From NCBI GenBank assembly GCA_937941455.1, contig CALDHM010000073.1, forward strand, positions 1 through 32,914: a stretch of DNA of 32,914 nucleotides, written 5' to 3'. Under the pieces are notes generated by a model that saw only the letters and a program-made list of their open reading frames with translations, was not told where the DNA came from and did not search any database. Source of the DNA: an uncultured Pirellulaceae bacterium. Lineage in GTDB: Bacteria; Planctomycetota; Planctomycetia; Pirellulales; Pirellulaceae. Positions 24,119 to 32,363 of this stretch are shown here, piece after piece (within the stretch, counting starts at the first letter, position 1; each line of letters opens with the position of its first letter). The position numbers and the translations under genes are program-made.

Positions 24119-25264
24119 TCAAATCCGCACGACGCTGGTTCCGCTCAATCGCCGAATCAAGCGGCGAATTTCCAGAGCGCTAAGGGTGGCCAAGACATGG
24201 TGCACGGGGATCTGTGTCCGAGCCACGATTTCATCGACAGATGTCGGCTCGATGCCAATGGCTTGCAATACGGTGGTTTCGCGTTCGTTCAATTTCAACT
24301 CGGCCGGATGGCGAATCTCCGTCTGCTCGTTCTTGCGCACGGGGGCAACCAACGGCCCCAACTCCTCCAGCACGTCATCGACTGATTGGATCAACTTAGC
24401 TCCATCGCGAATCAAGCGATTCGTCCCGTGCGACATCCGACTGTCGATGCGTCCCGGAACGGCGAACACCTCGCGGCCTTGTTCCATGGCCAGCCGCGCC
24501 GTAATGAGCGCGCCGCTGCGATCGGCGGCCTCAATGACGATCGTACCCAAGCACAAGCCAGAGACAATACGGTTGCGCTGCGGGAAATAGCTGCCGCGGG
24601 CCGGGGCCAGCGGATGAAACTCTGAGACGACTGCCCCGCGGCCCTCGATTTGACGAGCCAACTCGCCGTGCTCCTCAGGATAGATCTCCAGGTTACCGCT
24701 CCCCAAGACGGCCAGCGTCCTACCCCCGGTGACAAGTGCACCACGATGGGCCGCTTGATCGATGCCCCGTGCCAATCCGGAAACGATCGTCAAGCCTGCC
24801 AAACTCAACCCGCGGGCAAGCTGCTCGGCCACCTTCAGTCCGTATTGTGTCGCATGGCGCGAGCCTACCACCGCGATCGCCAGTTCATCGGCAGCCTGCA
24901 ACTCTCCTTTGACGAATAAGACCACGGGCGGATCGTGAATCTCTGCAAGCAACTTGGGGTAGCGCGGATCGTCGCAAAAGATCAACTCGATGTTTTCGTC
25001 CCGGCAGAGCCGCAGCAGCTCCTCGACCTTGACCTCCGTTTCCGCCATGACGATCGCACGAGCCAATTTCAAGCCGATCCCCGGCAACTCGCTCAACTCC
25101 TTCGGTGACGCCGCCAGTGCTCGCTGGGCAGTGCCGAAATGGTCCACCAAGTCGCGGTACAAACGTGGCCCGATTCCAGACACTTGGCTCAGCCGCAGCG
25201 CGGCCACTTGGCTTGGGCTCGGTGCCGTGTCGCGCGGCGGTACAGGGGTCACAGGATCACTCAC
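24119..25264 (-). CDS. dprA: DNA-processing protein DprA
   Basis: 381 residues. DprA binds incoming single-stranded DNA during natural transformation and loads RecA on it. The N-terminal helix-hairpin-helix region (about 25-75) has SGIGPRLY and PGIGLKLA. The Rossmann-like core (about 95-300) shows VVGSRHATQYG at 132-142, SGLARGIDQAAHRGAL at 162-177, FPQRNRIVSGL at 227-237, and SGALITARLAMEQGREVFAVPG around 250-271 (quoted in part). A C-terminal winged-helix domain (about 322-378) is present, as in many longer DprA. It is followed by the unknown 336-residue gene and preceded by aroB on the same strand. No other competence genes are in view. Confidence 0.96.
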   Translation of the reverse strand: MSDPVTPVPPRDTAPSPSQVAALRLSQVSGIGPRLYRDLVDHFGTAQRALAASPKELSELPGIGLKLARAIVMAETEVKVEELLRLCRDENIELIFCDDPRYPKLLAEIHDPPVVLFVKGELQAADELAIAVVGSRHATQYGLKVAEQLARGLSLAGLTIVSGLARGIDQAAHRGALVTGGRTLAVLGSGNLEIYPEEHGELARQIEGRGAVVSEFHPLAPARGSYFPQRNRIVSGLCLGTIVIEAADRSGALITARLAMEQGREVFAVPGRIDSRMSHGTNRLIRDGAKLIQSVDDVLEELGPLVAPVRKNEQTEIRHPAELKLNERETTVLQAIGIEPTSVDEIVARTQIPVHHVLATLSALEIRRLIRRLSGTSVVRI

Positions 25265-25316
25265 AGGTTACTCCCTGATCAAACGGGTGATGCCAACCGA
25301 CTGGTGACTGGCAGGA

Positions 25317-26405
25317 CTATCGCAGGGCCTCGCGAACCGGTTGGTCCCCGGGCCATGGGACTAACTTGCCAGAACCCAATTTGGTGGGAAGCACGAGCGA
25401 GACCCCAGCTGCTCCTTTCTTTTTATCGCGCTGCATCGCCTCGAGAATCTGATCGGGCGGCAGCTTAGGAAATTGGGTCGGTAGACCGAGAATCACCAAC
25501 AGATCTTCGATCCGAGCCCGGACCTCATCCACAATCAATTTCATCTGCACCGCCAATCGCAGCGCACAGCACATGCCGATAGCAACCGCCTCGCCATGCG
25601 AGAATTTGTTGTAGGCAGTCACCTGTTCCAACGCATGGCCGAAGGTGTGACCAAAATTCAGTAGCGACCTCCGTCCAGAGGTCTCCCGTTCATCCGCCAG
25701 CACCACTGCGGACTTAATCTCGCAGCACCGAGTTATGATCGGTTGCAGCACTTCTGGCTTGCGAGCCAACAAACCGATGACCTGCTTTTCGATCTCTCCG
25801 AAGAATTTTTCGTCGAGGATCGCTCCGTACTTGACGACTTCTGCCAAGCCCGCGCGATAGTCGCGATCGTTCAGCGTGCTCAAGGCCGCTGGATCGATCA
25901 AGACTGCTTTCGGTTGCCAAAACGCGCCCACCAGATTCTTCCCTTGCGGCAAATTCACCCCCACCTTACCCCCAATGCTGCTGTCGACTTGCGCCATGAG
26001 CGTGGTCGGGATTTGGATCAAGTCCAATCCCCGCATGTAGGTCGCTGCCACGAAACCGGCCAGGTCGCCGACGACGCCTCCCCCCAAGGCCATAATCGCT
26101 GTGCGGCGATCGGCTTGGAAGGTTAGCAACCGCTGCCAAAGCGAATTGGCCACCTCGACCGATTTGGCCTTTTCACCATGAGGTACAACGATGGCATCGA
26201 CCTGGGCAATCGATTTCTGCAGTCGGCGCTTGAGTTTGTTGAGCCACAGCTTCCCCACATTGTCATCGGTGATGATCACCGCATGGGGGTAACGCAACTT
26301 GAGCTCCGTCGGCAACGAAAATTCCTCCAACAGTCCCGTTTGGATGACGACCTTGTAGGGCGTTTCGGGTAGATCAACATTGACAATCGACGGGCCAGTT
26401 GCCAT
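25317..26405 (-). CDS. aroB: 3-dehydroquinate synthase
   Basis: 362 residues, the usual length. Converts DAHP to 3-dehydroquinate in the shikimate pathway, using NAD and a metal ion. The NAD-binding motif GGGVVGDLAGFVAATYMRG spans about 108-126, followed by QIPTTLMAQVDSSIGGKVGV (131-150). The metal ligands are E189 (GLAEVVKYG), H253 and H257 (FGHTFGHALE), and HGEAVAIGM follows. No shikimate gene is adjacent. It is on the same strand as dprA, with 52 bases between them, and about 230 bases after the WecG/TagA-type glycosyltransferase. Confidence 0.97.
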   Translation of the reverse strand: MATGPSIVNVDLPETPYKVVIQTGLLEEFSLPTELKLRYPHAVIITDDNVGKLWLNKLKRRLQKSIAQVDAIVVPHGEKAKSVEVANSLWQRLLTFQADRRTAIMALGGGVVGDLAGFVAATYMRGLDLIQIPTTLMAQVDSSIGGKVGVNLPQGKNLVGAFWQPKAVLIDPAALSTLNDRDYRAGLAEVVKYGAILDEKFFGEIEKQVIGLLARKPEVLQPIITRCCEIKSAVVLADERETSGRRSLLNFGHTFGHALEQVTAYNKFSHGEAVAIGMCCALRLAVQMKLIVDEVRARIEDLLVILGLPTQFPKLPPDQILEAMQRDKKKGAAGVSLVLPTKLGSGKLVPWPGDQPVREALR

Positions 26406-26637
26406 GCGTTCACCTCGTCGTCAGGCATGTAGGAAAATGGAAGGCGGGTACGCTCAGTTTATCACAGTGCAACAAGCCGCGGAAATCGCCGCGAAATTTG
26501 GAGCGGACCAAAATATCGTGAAGATGTTCCCTCTCGTCCCCCTTCATGCATCGCCGCCGTAAGGTCGGGCGAAATTCGACTCAGCGCGCCCCGCCCGCCG
26601 CGATCCTGGCACAAACAGCCTCCGTAATGCCAGGCCG

Positions 26638-27417
26638 TTATCGCCAGGTCCGGGATGGTGCCAACCATTGTTTGACGACCAATTGCGGGAAAACCCAAGC
26701 ATCTTTGGCGTACCGCTTGACCAGCCGCCGCGGTTCGCTGAGCATTCGGTGCAGCCATTCGATCCCCAGACGCTGCATCCAGTGCGGTGCCCGTCGCTTT
26801 TCTCCTGCTAAAAAGTCGATGGTCGCACCGACGCACAGAGCGGCTTTGGCAGCCAATTCGCCGTGATGTTGCGCCACCCAGCATTCTTGCTTGGGTGCTC
26901 CCAGACCGACCACCACCAGATCCGGCTGGGTCAACATCACACGACCGAGAATCAACTCGTTCTCATCGGGATCCTTCTCGAAGCCCAGCGGCGGGCTGTA
27001 CACACCGACAACTTTCACCATGGGCCAACGCTCATGGATGTTGCGAGCTGCTCGCGCGGCGACTCCCGGCGCTGCACCCAACAAAAAGACCCGCAACTCG
27101 CGACCGCGCTCTTGGCAGCTGGCAAAAAACTTTGGTACCAAATCGGAACCCGGCACTCGCTCGGGAAGCGGTCGGCCCAGCAGTCGCGAGGCCCACACCA
27201 GCGGGTGGCCATCGGCCAGAACCATCGCAGCCTCACGATACGCCGCACGGAGCCCCTCGTGCTCTTGCCACAGTACGGCGTGATCGACATTCGGAGTCAC
27301 CACATAGCGGCAGGACTCTCGGCGGTCTTCAGCCATCCAGGAATGTAAACAGTCAATGGCCTGCCCCATGTTCAAGGCATCGATTTCCATGCCAAATAGT
27401 TTTTGCTTGACAGTCAT
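26638..27417 (-). CDS. WecG/TagA/CpsF family glycosyltransferase
   Basis: 259 residues from the ATG at 27417; a GTG two codons earlier is possible. The family transfers N-acetylmannosamine or ManNAcA to lipid-linked sugars for teichoic acid or exopolysaccharide. Seen are TPNVDHA at 41-47, the segment with the catalytic-type Asp (ADGHPLVWASRLLGRPLPER, from 68), GLGAPKQECW at 171-180 and GATIDFLAGEKRRAPHWMQR from 197, all hallmarks. The C-terminal basic helix region (EWLHRMLSEPRRLVKRY) is the usual membrane-peripheral appendage. The start overlaps the stop of a short upstream frame (ATGA). With the deacetylase and GT4 genes to the right, it fits an extracellular polysaccharide locus. The donor sugar cannot be told. 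Confidence 0.95.
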   Translation of the reverse strand: MTVKQKLFGMEIDALNMGQAIDCLHSWMAEDRRESCRYVVTPNVDHAVLWQEHEGLRAAYREAAMVLADGHPLVWASRLLGRPLPERVPGSDLVPKFFASCQERGRELRVFLLGAAPGVAARAARNIHERWPMVKVVGVYSPPLGFEKDPDENELILGRVMLTQPDLVVVGLGAPKQECWVAQHHGELAAKAALCVGATIDFLAGEKRRAPHWMQRLGIEWLHRMLSEPRRLVKRYAKDAWVFPQLVVKQWLAPSRTWR

Positions 27418-27457
27418 GAGCACTTTTTTATTGGGTGAACAACAAGAACTTTCATCG
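27413..27457 (-). CDS. Short leader-like frame overlapping the glycosyltransferase start
   Basis: A 14-codon frame (MKVLVVHPIKKCS) ends in TGA inside the ATG of the glycosyltransferase, the layout of coupled genes. The frame is open further upstream (KVIYQPETREFT) as far as the dispersed repeat at 27521-27589, so it could instead be the tail of a gene broken by the repeat. No ribosome site is clear, so this is a weak call. Confidence 0.25.
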
Positions 27458-27918
27458 TGAATTCGCGAGTCTCGGGCTGGTAGATAACCTTAATCGTTCC
27501 TTGGTGGACGGTTGCACTTAGAGCCTTTCCCAAAACCAGACCTCGCTTACGCTTCAGGCTACGGTTGCTGTCGGTTTTGGGATAGGCTCTTAGCAATCAC
27601 CTATGCGCAGAGCGAATACCATGAACCCGGTCTTCGGTTAATCCGATCTCATGCGGAACCACGGGTTTCGTAAAAAATGTAGGTCATGTCGAACAGCATT
27701 CTCCCGACTCCTTCGTTTGAAATTTCTCGCTCGGCGCGGGGTAATTCCGGATGTAGCGATCGCGACAATCCTGCGGATTAGAAAACAAATTCGTTGGTCG
27801 ATTTTTAGACCGGGACGTTTGCCAAGGCCCTGTTAACAACCAACATTTGCTTACTTTTGCGGCCTTCGCTGCCAACCGGCGGTGGTTACCCCGGAGCCTT
27901 AATTGCCCGACGACAACT
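27458..27918. other. Divergent gap upstream of the polysaccharide genes
   Basis: About 460 bases between divergent genes. It holds the 69-bp palindromic repeat (27521-27589) and otherwise only short, unconvincing frames. It must contain promoters in both directions, but I cannot point to clear boxes. Confidence 0.4.
27521..27589. repeat. Dispersed palindromic repeat, best-preserved copy (69 bp)
   Basis: The 17-base ends GAGCCTTTCCCAAAACC (27521-27537) and GGTTTTGGGATAGGCTC (27573-27589) are inverted repeats with one mismatch. They enclose a core with CTCGCTTACGCTTCAGGCTACGG. The core and the right end recur at 19836-19904, and part of the core at 16272-16345. There is no coding content, and the structure is REP- or MITE-like. 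Confidence 0.7.
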
Positions 27919-28755
27919 GTGTCCACCTTTGAAACGACATTGATCGAATCCTACCGCTGGGCAACGATGCCTATCCGCAGCCTGCACCGCTGGTGGATGG
28001 CCGGGCAACGCCAAGTCCCCGTGGCGATCTTGTTTTATCATCGGGTGGCTGACGACCATCCCAATCCGTGGACCATCTCGCGCCGGCAATTCCAACGCCA
28101 GATCGACTGGCTTGCCAAACATTTTGATTTGGTGTCCCTCGAAGAATGCCAGCGTCGAATCACGACAGGGAACTCCCGCCCCGCTGTAGCGATTACATTC
28201 GACGACGGCTATGCCGAAAATTGCGAATGGGCTATGCCGCTGCTCATCGAACGGAGGATCCCGGTGACCTACTTCGTTGTGCTCGACAACCTGCTCAAGC
28301 AGACCGCGTTCCTTCACGATCAACAGACTGGCCACCCATTCCCCGTCAATACTGTTGAACAAATCCGCGCGCTCGCCGATACTGGAATCGAAATCGGTAG
28401 CCACACCCGCACGCACCCCGATTTGAGTCAGATCCACGATGTTTCAAAACTGTTCGATGAAATCGTGGCGGCAACGGTCGAGCTGGGAAATTTGATCAAC
28501 AGGCCCATCCGCTACTTCGCTATTCCTTTCGGCCAGCAAGCGCACCTCTCGCCAATGTTATTCCAAGTCGCGCGGGAGGCTGGCCTCGCCGGAGTCTGTT
28601 CGGCCTATGGCGGATTCAATGCCGTAGGTGGAGATACCTTCCATCTGAAACGAATTCATGGAGATCCGTGCTTCTCGCGGCTTCGCAATTGGCTGCAATT
28701 CGATTGGCGAATGCTCAACGTACCCGACTACGATTATGAATTCCCGGCCGACTAG
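27919..28755 (+). CDS. Polysaccharide deacetylase (carbohydrate esterase 4 / NodB fold)
   Basis: 278 residues from a GTG at 27919; a TTG at 27847 and an ATG at 27967 are alternatives and none has a clear ribosome site. Removes acetyl groups from N-acetylated sugars using a metal. The NodB motif TFDDGY is at 93-98 (D96 as metal ligand, D95 as likely base), and the metal-binding SHTRTHPDLS at 161-170 supplies two His. YFAIPFG stands for the usual third motif (RxPY/FAYPFG). FYHRVADD at 39-46 is typical of the branch found in exopolysaccharide clusters. No signal peptide is obvious. The family 4 glycosyltransferase starts 14 bases after its stop. Confidence 0.93.
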   Translation: MSTFETTLIESYRWATMPIRSLHRWWMAGQRQVPVAILFYHRVADDHPNPWTISRRQFQRQIDWLAKHFDLVSLEECQRRITTGNSRPAVAITFDDGYAENCEWAMPLLIERRIPVTYFVVLDNLLKQTAFLHDQQTGHPFPVNTVEQIRALADTGIEIGSHTRTHPDLSQIHDVSKLFDEIVAATVELGNLINRPIRYFAIPFGQQAHLSPMLFQVAREAGLAGVCSAYGGFNAVGGDTFHLKRIHGDPCFSRLRNWLQFDWRMLNVPDYDYEFPAD

Positions 28756-28769
28756 TTAGGACTCGTCGC

Positions 28770-29945
28770 ATGTCTCGACCCTTACGCGTCATGTTCGTCA
28801 TTACCAGCATGCCCGTCGGCGGCGCAGAAACGCTGCTCGCGAATCTGGTGCGCTCTTTCGATCGCGTTCGCATTCAGCCGCAGATCTGCTGCTTGAAAGA
28901 GCTTGGCCCCCTCGGCGAGGAACTTCGTAACGAGTTGCCCGTTCACTCCCATTACATTCGCCACAAGTTCGATGTGGCCGTGCTATGGCGGTTGCGAAAA
29001 CTCCTGATCGCCGAGGGAATCGATGCCGTCGTTACCGTGGGGGCAGGTGACAAGATGTTCTGGGGGAGGCTGGCCGCTCGCTGGGCAAATGTGCCTATCA
29101 TCCTTTCGGCATTGCATTCGACAGGGTGGCCGGATGGCGTCGGTCGCTTGAATCGGCTGCTGACGCCGCTGACTGATGGCTTCATCGGAGTCGCCAAAAC
29201 GCACGGCGAGTTTCTGGTTGCTCATGAACGATTTCCGCGCGACAAGGTCTTCGTCATTCGCAACGGGATCGACACAGCTCGATTTAAGTTCCACCCCGCT
29301 GGCCGCCAGCGTTGGCGAGCCGAACTCGGGCTCCGACCGGAGACCCCCGTGGTGGGGATCATCGCCGCCCTGCGACCCGAGAAGAACCACCGCGGTTTTC
29401 TCGAGGCCGCTCGCTTGACGGCCGACGAACTACCTCACGCACACTTTGTGATCGGCGGCGATGGACCGCTGCGTCAAGAACTTTCCGACTACGCTGCCGA
29501 GTTGGGAATTGCCCGCCAGGTGCACTTTTTGGGAAACGTAAAGGACACTCCCGGGCTGCTCTCGGCGCTCGACGTCTTTGCCTTGACCTCCGACAACGAA
29601 GCCAGTCCGGTGTCGATCGTCGAGGCGATGGCCTGCCAGCGCCCGGTGGTGGCGACCCGGGTCGGTTCTGTCCCCGATCTGATCGGCGAGGGACACACAG
29701 GATTTTTGGTTCCCGTACGCGACCCCCATGCGCAAGCCGAGCGTTGGCTCGAACTGCTCTGCGACCGAAGTCGTTGCGACCGCTTCGGCGTCGCCGGCCG
29801 CCAGTTCGTCGTCGAGCACGCCTCGATCGCCGAAATGGTCTCGGGCTACACGCGCCTCATCGAGAAAAAATTCGCCCAAAAAACGGCTGGTCTATCGGCT
29901 GTGCGAACCGGCCTTTCCCATGTAAAAGCGGTAAACAAAGTCTAA
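28770..29945 (+). CDS. Family 4 glycosyltransferase (GT-B fold)
   Basis: 391 residues. Transfers a sugar from a nucleotide donor to a growing glycan, in the cytoplasm at the membrane face. The N-terminal acceptor domain begins with VMFVITSMPVGGAET, whose GGAE (17-20) is a typical GT4 loop. The C-terminal donor domain shows GIIAALRPEKNHRGFLEA (196-213), GGDGPLRQEL (229-238), HFLGNVKD, and the ExxxxxxxE motif with E277 and E285 in NEASPVSIVEAM, followed by the VVATRVGSVPDLI loop. It is probably co-transcribed with the deacetylase upstream. The sugar specificity cannot be deduced. Its last 20 residues (QKTAGLSAVRTGLSHVKAV) are a less conserved tail. Confidence 0.95.
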   Translation: MSRPLRVMFVITSMPVGGAETLLANLVRSFDRVRIQPQICCLKELGPLGEELRNELPVHSHYIRHKFDVAVLWRLRKLLIAEGIDAVVTVGAGDKMFWGRLAARWANVPIILSALHSTGWPDGVGRLNRLLTPLTDGFIGVAKTHGEFLVAHERFPRDKVFVIRNGIDTARFKFHPAGRQRWRAELGLRPETPVVGIIAALRPEKNHRGFLEAARLTADELPHAHFVIGGDGPLRQELSDYAAELGIARQVHFLGNVKDTPGLLSALDVFALTSDNEASPVSIVEAMACQRPVVATRVGSVPDLIGEGHTGFLVPVRDPHAQAERWLELLCDRSRCDRFGVAGRQFVVEHASIAEMVSGYTRLIEKKFAQKTAGLSAVRTGLSHVKAVNKV

Positions 29946-30302
29946 TCGATATCTGGTTGAAATTTTGACACTGGCTTTCGCTTGTTCTGGCTCCGTAGGC
30001 CTGAACTTTTATCGCGGCCGATGCTGAAAACGGAACGCTCCGCCCTTAAGATGAACGGGATAAGCCCATTTGTACGAATTCGAGAAGGTTAAGACTGCCT
30101 CGCTCGAAAATTTTAAGGTCGTCAGCACGAACACGTTGAGGAGAAATATACTCGATGTATTCTTCGGCGGAATAATTTCGGCCATTTAACGGTGGCCATA
30201 ATAGCCTGATCGAAGGGAGTAGATGTGCACCTGCAACAATTCCCCTAAGCTCGACTTTTTCCATATTGGTGACGTGAAATTACAGAATTGGTCGTTACAA
30301 AA
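29946..30302. other. Gap after the glycosyltransferase with one weak leftward frame
   Basis: About 360 bases. A leftward 72-codon frame (30046-30264, MEKVELRGIV...) contains RNYSAEEYIEYISPQRV and reads fairly protein-like, but has no known match, and ribosome site and context give no support. It may be a remnant of a gene displaced by the transposase insertion. Confidence 0.3.
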
Positions 30303-30363
30303 ACGGCTTCCTTGGTCCAAGTTTGTGAGTTCTCAAGCTTACAGACCCAGGCAAGGAAGCCGT
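30303..30363. repeat. 12-bp perfect inverted repeat ahead of the transposase remnant
   Basis: ACGGCTTCCTTG (30303-30314) and CAAGGAAGCCGT (30352-30363) are exact inverted copies 37 bases apart. They lie 22 bases before the transposase start. They may be a leader hairpin that limits transposase expression, or part of the element's left end. Confidence 0.5.
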
Positions 30364-30385
30364 AACGATTCAGATTCCAACTGGC

Positions 30386-30880
30386 ATGAAGCCGCTAGTC
30401 AGTCGATTGACCGATCCGTTTAACGATAAAAGGACTGCCCAGCGAGTTGTGTTCTTGATGCTGGCAGCGATTTTGATTTCGGGAAATCGGACCGTGTCGG
30501 CCATAATTCGTTTGATTGGCTTGATTGATCGAGTAAGTCCGTCAACTTATCATCGCGTAGTTTCTCATCGACGCTGGCATTTGGCTCCGTTGTCGCAAGC
30601 CATCATTGGTTTTTTGCTCGAGCGCTACCTTCCCTCAGGCATCATTCGAATTTGCGGGGACGATACGGTGGATGGTCAGCGCGGCAAAAATGTTTATCGT
30701 AAAGCGCGACATCGAGATGCGGTTCGCAGCAACCAATCGCATACGGTGTACCGTTACAGACACAAGTGGATTGTGTTGGCGATCCTGATTCAATTTCCTG
30801 GTTGCAGTCGTCCATTCGCTTTGGCGGTTTTGGTGGCACTTTATCGGGATGCCCTGAATCAGATGCAAAGGCGATGGTGA
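30386..30880 (+). pseudogene. DDE-type transposase, truncated N-terminal remnant
   Basis: 164 codons. The N-terminal region (RTVSAIIRLIGLID, SPSTYHRVVSHRRW) and the first catalytic Asp motif ICGDDTVDGQRGKNVYRKARHRD (D92/D93, quoted in part), followed by WIVLAILIQFPGCSRPFALAVLVALYR, match a widespread IS4/IS701-like transposase family. After LYRD the frame loses homology and stops. Full-length members are over 400 residues and carry further Asp and Glu catalytic residues, which are absent here. A second frame (up to 31005) runs past this point but is not recognisable. The gene is therefore dead. Confidence 0.75.
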
Positions 30881-31305
30881 ATAACGTTGCGACGTCGGAT
30901 CAGGAACGGCATATGACCGATCGGATCAAACAGATGGAGCGCTTTCGGGCATTCTATTGCAGCGAAGGACAACGAAAGCCGACTTTGGTTGCGCGGTCGG
31001 AATAAGCTGATCTGCGGTGGCAGCAACCGCCGGATAGGCGATTTCCCGGCCGCCTACCGCTCGCAACCATGTCACCTGCAACCGATTGAGTGCCCGCAAC
31101 GGTCGTTAACTCAGACGAGGCGAGAGTCAGAGACGACCGAGAGTTCTGGGCGAAATCGGTGTCGGAACCCGGAACCGGTGGGCGACAAGAATGTCGCGCG
31201 GCGGAACGTGGCGGAGAGTTCGAGACGGGCGGCGGTGATCGAAGTCGTTGCCAGCAGTGTAGATTCGTCCGCAAGTTGTTGTGGACAATGGCGATAGAAC
31301 GCGAA

Positions 31306-31333
31306 AAGGCCGCCATCCGGAGATGACGGCCTT
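31306..31333 (-). terminator. Possible leftward terminator hairpin
   Basis: AAGGCCGCCATC and GATGACGGCCTT pair in 11 of 12 positions around a CGGA loop, and on the minus strand the stem is followed by a TTTT run that overlaps its base. It lies 207 bases past the antitoxin stop. Confidence 0.4.
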
Positions 31334-31510
31334 CTCGATAACTCTGCGGTCTCCCAGTTTCGCAACTGGAAAAACAAGTGGAGTGCTCTGCACCCGCTTC
31401 GAAAACGCCGTTTCCAGTCTATGACTCCGAAAAGAGACGGGTAATCATCCGTGCTTCATAACCTGGTTTCGCAACTTTCGTTCGTGCGAAACTGGACGCC
31501 GTGGGTTATC

Positions 31511-31531
31511 AGAGATGAGAGACTCATCTCT
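31511..31531. repeat. Perfect 9-bp hairpin just past the antitoxin stop
   Basis: AGAGATGAG and CTCATCTCT flank a 3-base AGA loop. It lies 9 bases past the antitoxin stop on the minus strand. There is no T-run, so it may stabilise the 3' end of the message and not terminate it. Confidence 0.5.
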
Positions 31532-31539
31532 CCATTCAA

Positions 31540-31908
31540 CTACTCCAGCGTCGTCACTTCCAGGACGAGAGTCTCCCCTAGACCTGATGCTTTTCGCCCC
31601 TTCCTAGCCTTGGCGGTCTTGACGACGATTCGCCCCCCCGCAGCCGTGAACGCCCGGACGAGTTGGTCCAACGAAACGTCAGCAGCCGCCTGCTCAATCT
31701 TGGCAACCCGAGGTTGGCTCGTCTTCAGAATCGTGCCCAACTGTTTCTGAGACAGGTGCCGAGCTTGCCGCTGACGTCGAACCGCTGAAGCCAATTCGAC
31801 GCGCGTGTCGAGGAGCTGGCGTTCTTCGTCGCTCATCCCCAGAAAATCCGCCGCGTCGCCTACTTTCCAGCCGGCCGCTTCAATCGCTTTGCGTTTTGTG
31901 GCGTCCAT
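31540..31908 (-). CDS. HigA-like antitoxin with XRE-type helix-turn-helix
   Basis: 122 residues. A helix-turn-helix domain (about 40-90) contains LSQKQLGTILKTSQPRVAKIEQ (52-73, quoted to show the Q..LG..L..SQ..V..IE pattern of XRE/Cro proteins). The basic C-terminal tail (VVKTAKARKGRKASG) may also contact DNA. Antitoxins of this type bind the toxin and repress their own promoter. It starts 10 bases after the toxin stop with GAGGA as ribosome site, the toxin-first order typical of higBA. The N-terminal 30 residues (EAAGWKVGDAADFLGMSDEE) are the usual HigB-contacting segment in this subfamily. Confidence 0.88.
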   Translation of the reverse strand: MDATKRKAIEAAGWKVGDAADFLGMSDEERQLLDTRVELASAVRRQRQARHLSQKQLGTILKTSQPRVAKIEQAAADVSLDQLVRAFTAAGGRIVVKTAKARKGRKASGLGETLVLEVTTLE

Positions 31909-31918
31909 CAGTTCGTCC

Positions 31919-32260
31919 TCACTTCCCCGATTGTTTTCTGGCTGTTTTGACCACTTCGTCGTACCGCTTCAGTCGGTCCTGGCACCGCTCGATGACCTCG
32001 TCCGGGATCTTGCGCGACTTCTTCGCGTAGACTTCCAGGATCAGGATGGCATCGGCGTCGACGCGGTACATGATTCGCCAGTTGTGTTGCGCATCACAAA
32101 CCCGCAACGCTCCGCAGCGTTTGCCGACGTCCGGCAAAGGCTCAGCCTGCGGCATTCCCAACTGTTCACCTTGCTGCATCAGTCGCAACAGCATTCCCGC
32201 TTCCTGCCGACCTTCCGCCGTGAACGGAGGGGTCTTGATCTCGCCATGCAGCCAAACCAA
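31919..32260 (-). CDS. RelE/HigB-like toxin (phage Gp49-like)
   Basis: 113 residues from a TTG at 32260. WLHGEIKTPPF near the start, then RQEAGMLLRLMQQGEQLGMP, LRVCDAQHNWRIMYRVD and a basic C-terminus (KRYDEVVKTARKQSGK) are typical of the RelE-fold HigB / Gp49-like mRNA interferases that cut mRNA at the ribosome. Basic residues for catalysis would be in LRVCDAQHNWRIMYR. The start is odd: no ATG or GTG exists between the stop at about 32327 and the core. A strong AGGAGG (32317-32322) and promoter lie 57 and 80 bases upstream, without a start codon at proper distance. The open frame there (EASRRAKAQPAEEEAPAPKP) looks coding, so the true start may have been lost. Confidence 0.85.
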   Translation of the reverse strand: MVWLHGEIKTPPFTAEGRQEAGMLLRLMQQGEQLGMPQAEPLPDVGKRCGALRVCDAQHNWRIMYRVDADAILILEVYAKKSRKIPDEVIERCQDRLKRYDEVVKTARKQSGK

Positions 32261-32336
32261 CGGCTTCGGAGCCGGTGCTTCCTCTTCCGCTGGTTGTGCT
32301 TTTGCCCTGCGAGACGCCTCCTGCTGTCAGACAAAG

Positions 32337-32363
32337 TTTATATCGGATACGGTATATCGTCAA
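32337..32363 (-). promoter_or_regulatory. Promoter of the toxin-antitoxin pair with possible operator
   Basis: On the minus strand TTGACG (32358-32363) and TATAAA (32337-32342) are good boxes with a short 15-base spacer. The spacer and -10 hold two CGATATA copies and the small palindrome ATAC-C-GTAT, a likely place for the antitoxin to bind. Confidence 0.5.

Larger units (their letters stand above)
30881..31539. other. Gap between transposase remnant and toxin-antitoxin pair, with hairpins
   Basis: About 660 bases without a convincing gene. It holds a strong hairpin (31306-31317 with 31322-31333; CGGA loop, one mismatch). On the minus strand that hairpin is followed by TTTT, so it could end the leftward toxin-antitoxin transcript. 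It also has CCAGTTTCGCA (about 31353) repeated inverted as TGCGAAACTGG (about 31485), and a perfect hairpin at 31511-31531. Confidence 0.45.

Noticed and set aside
30766-31005. 79-codon frame after the transposase remnant, a possible frameshifted continuation
   Set aside because: It could begin as the shifted transposase but shows no recognisable catalytic motif, so I did not extend the pseudogene over it.
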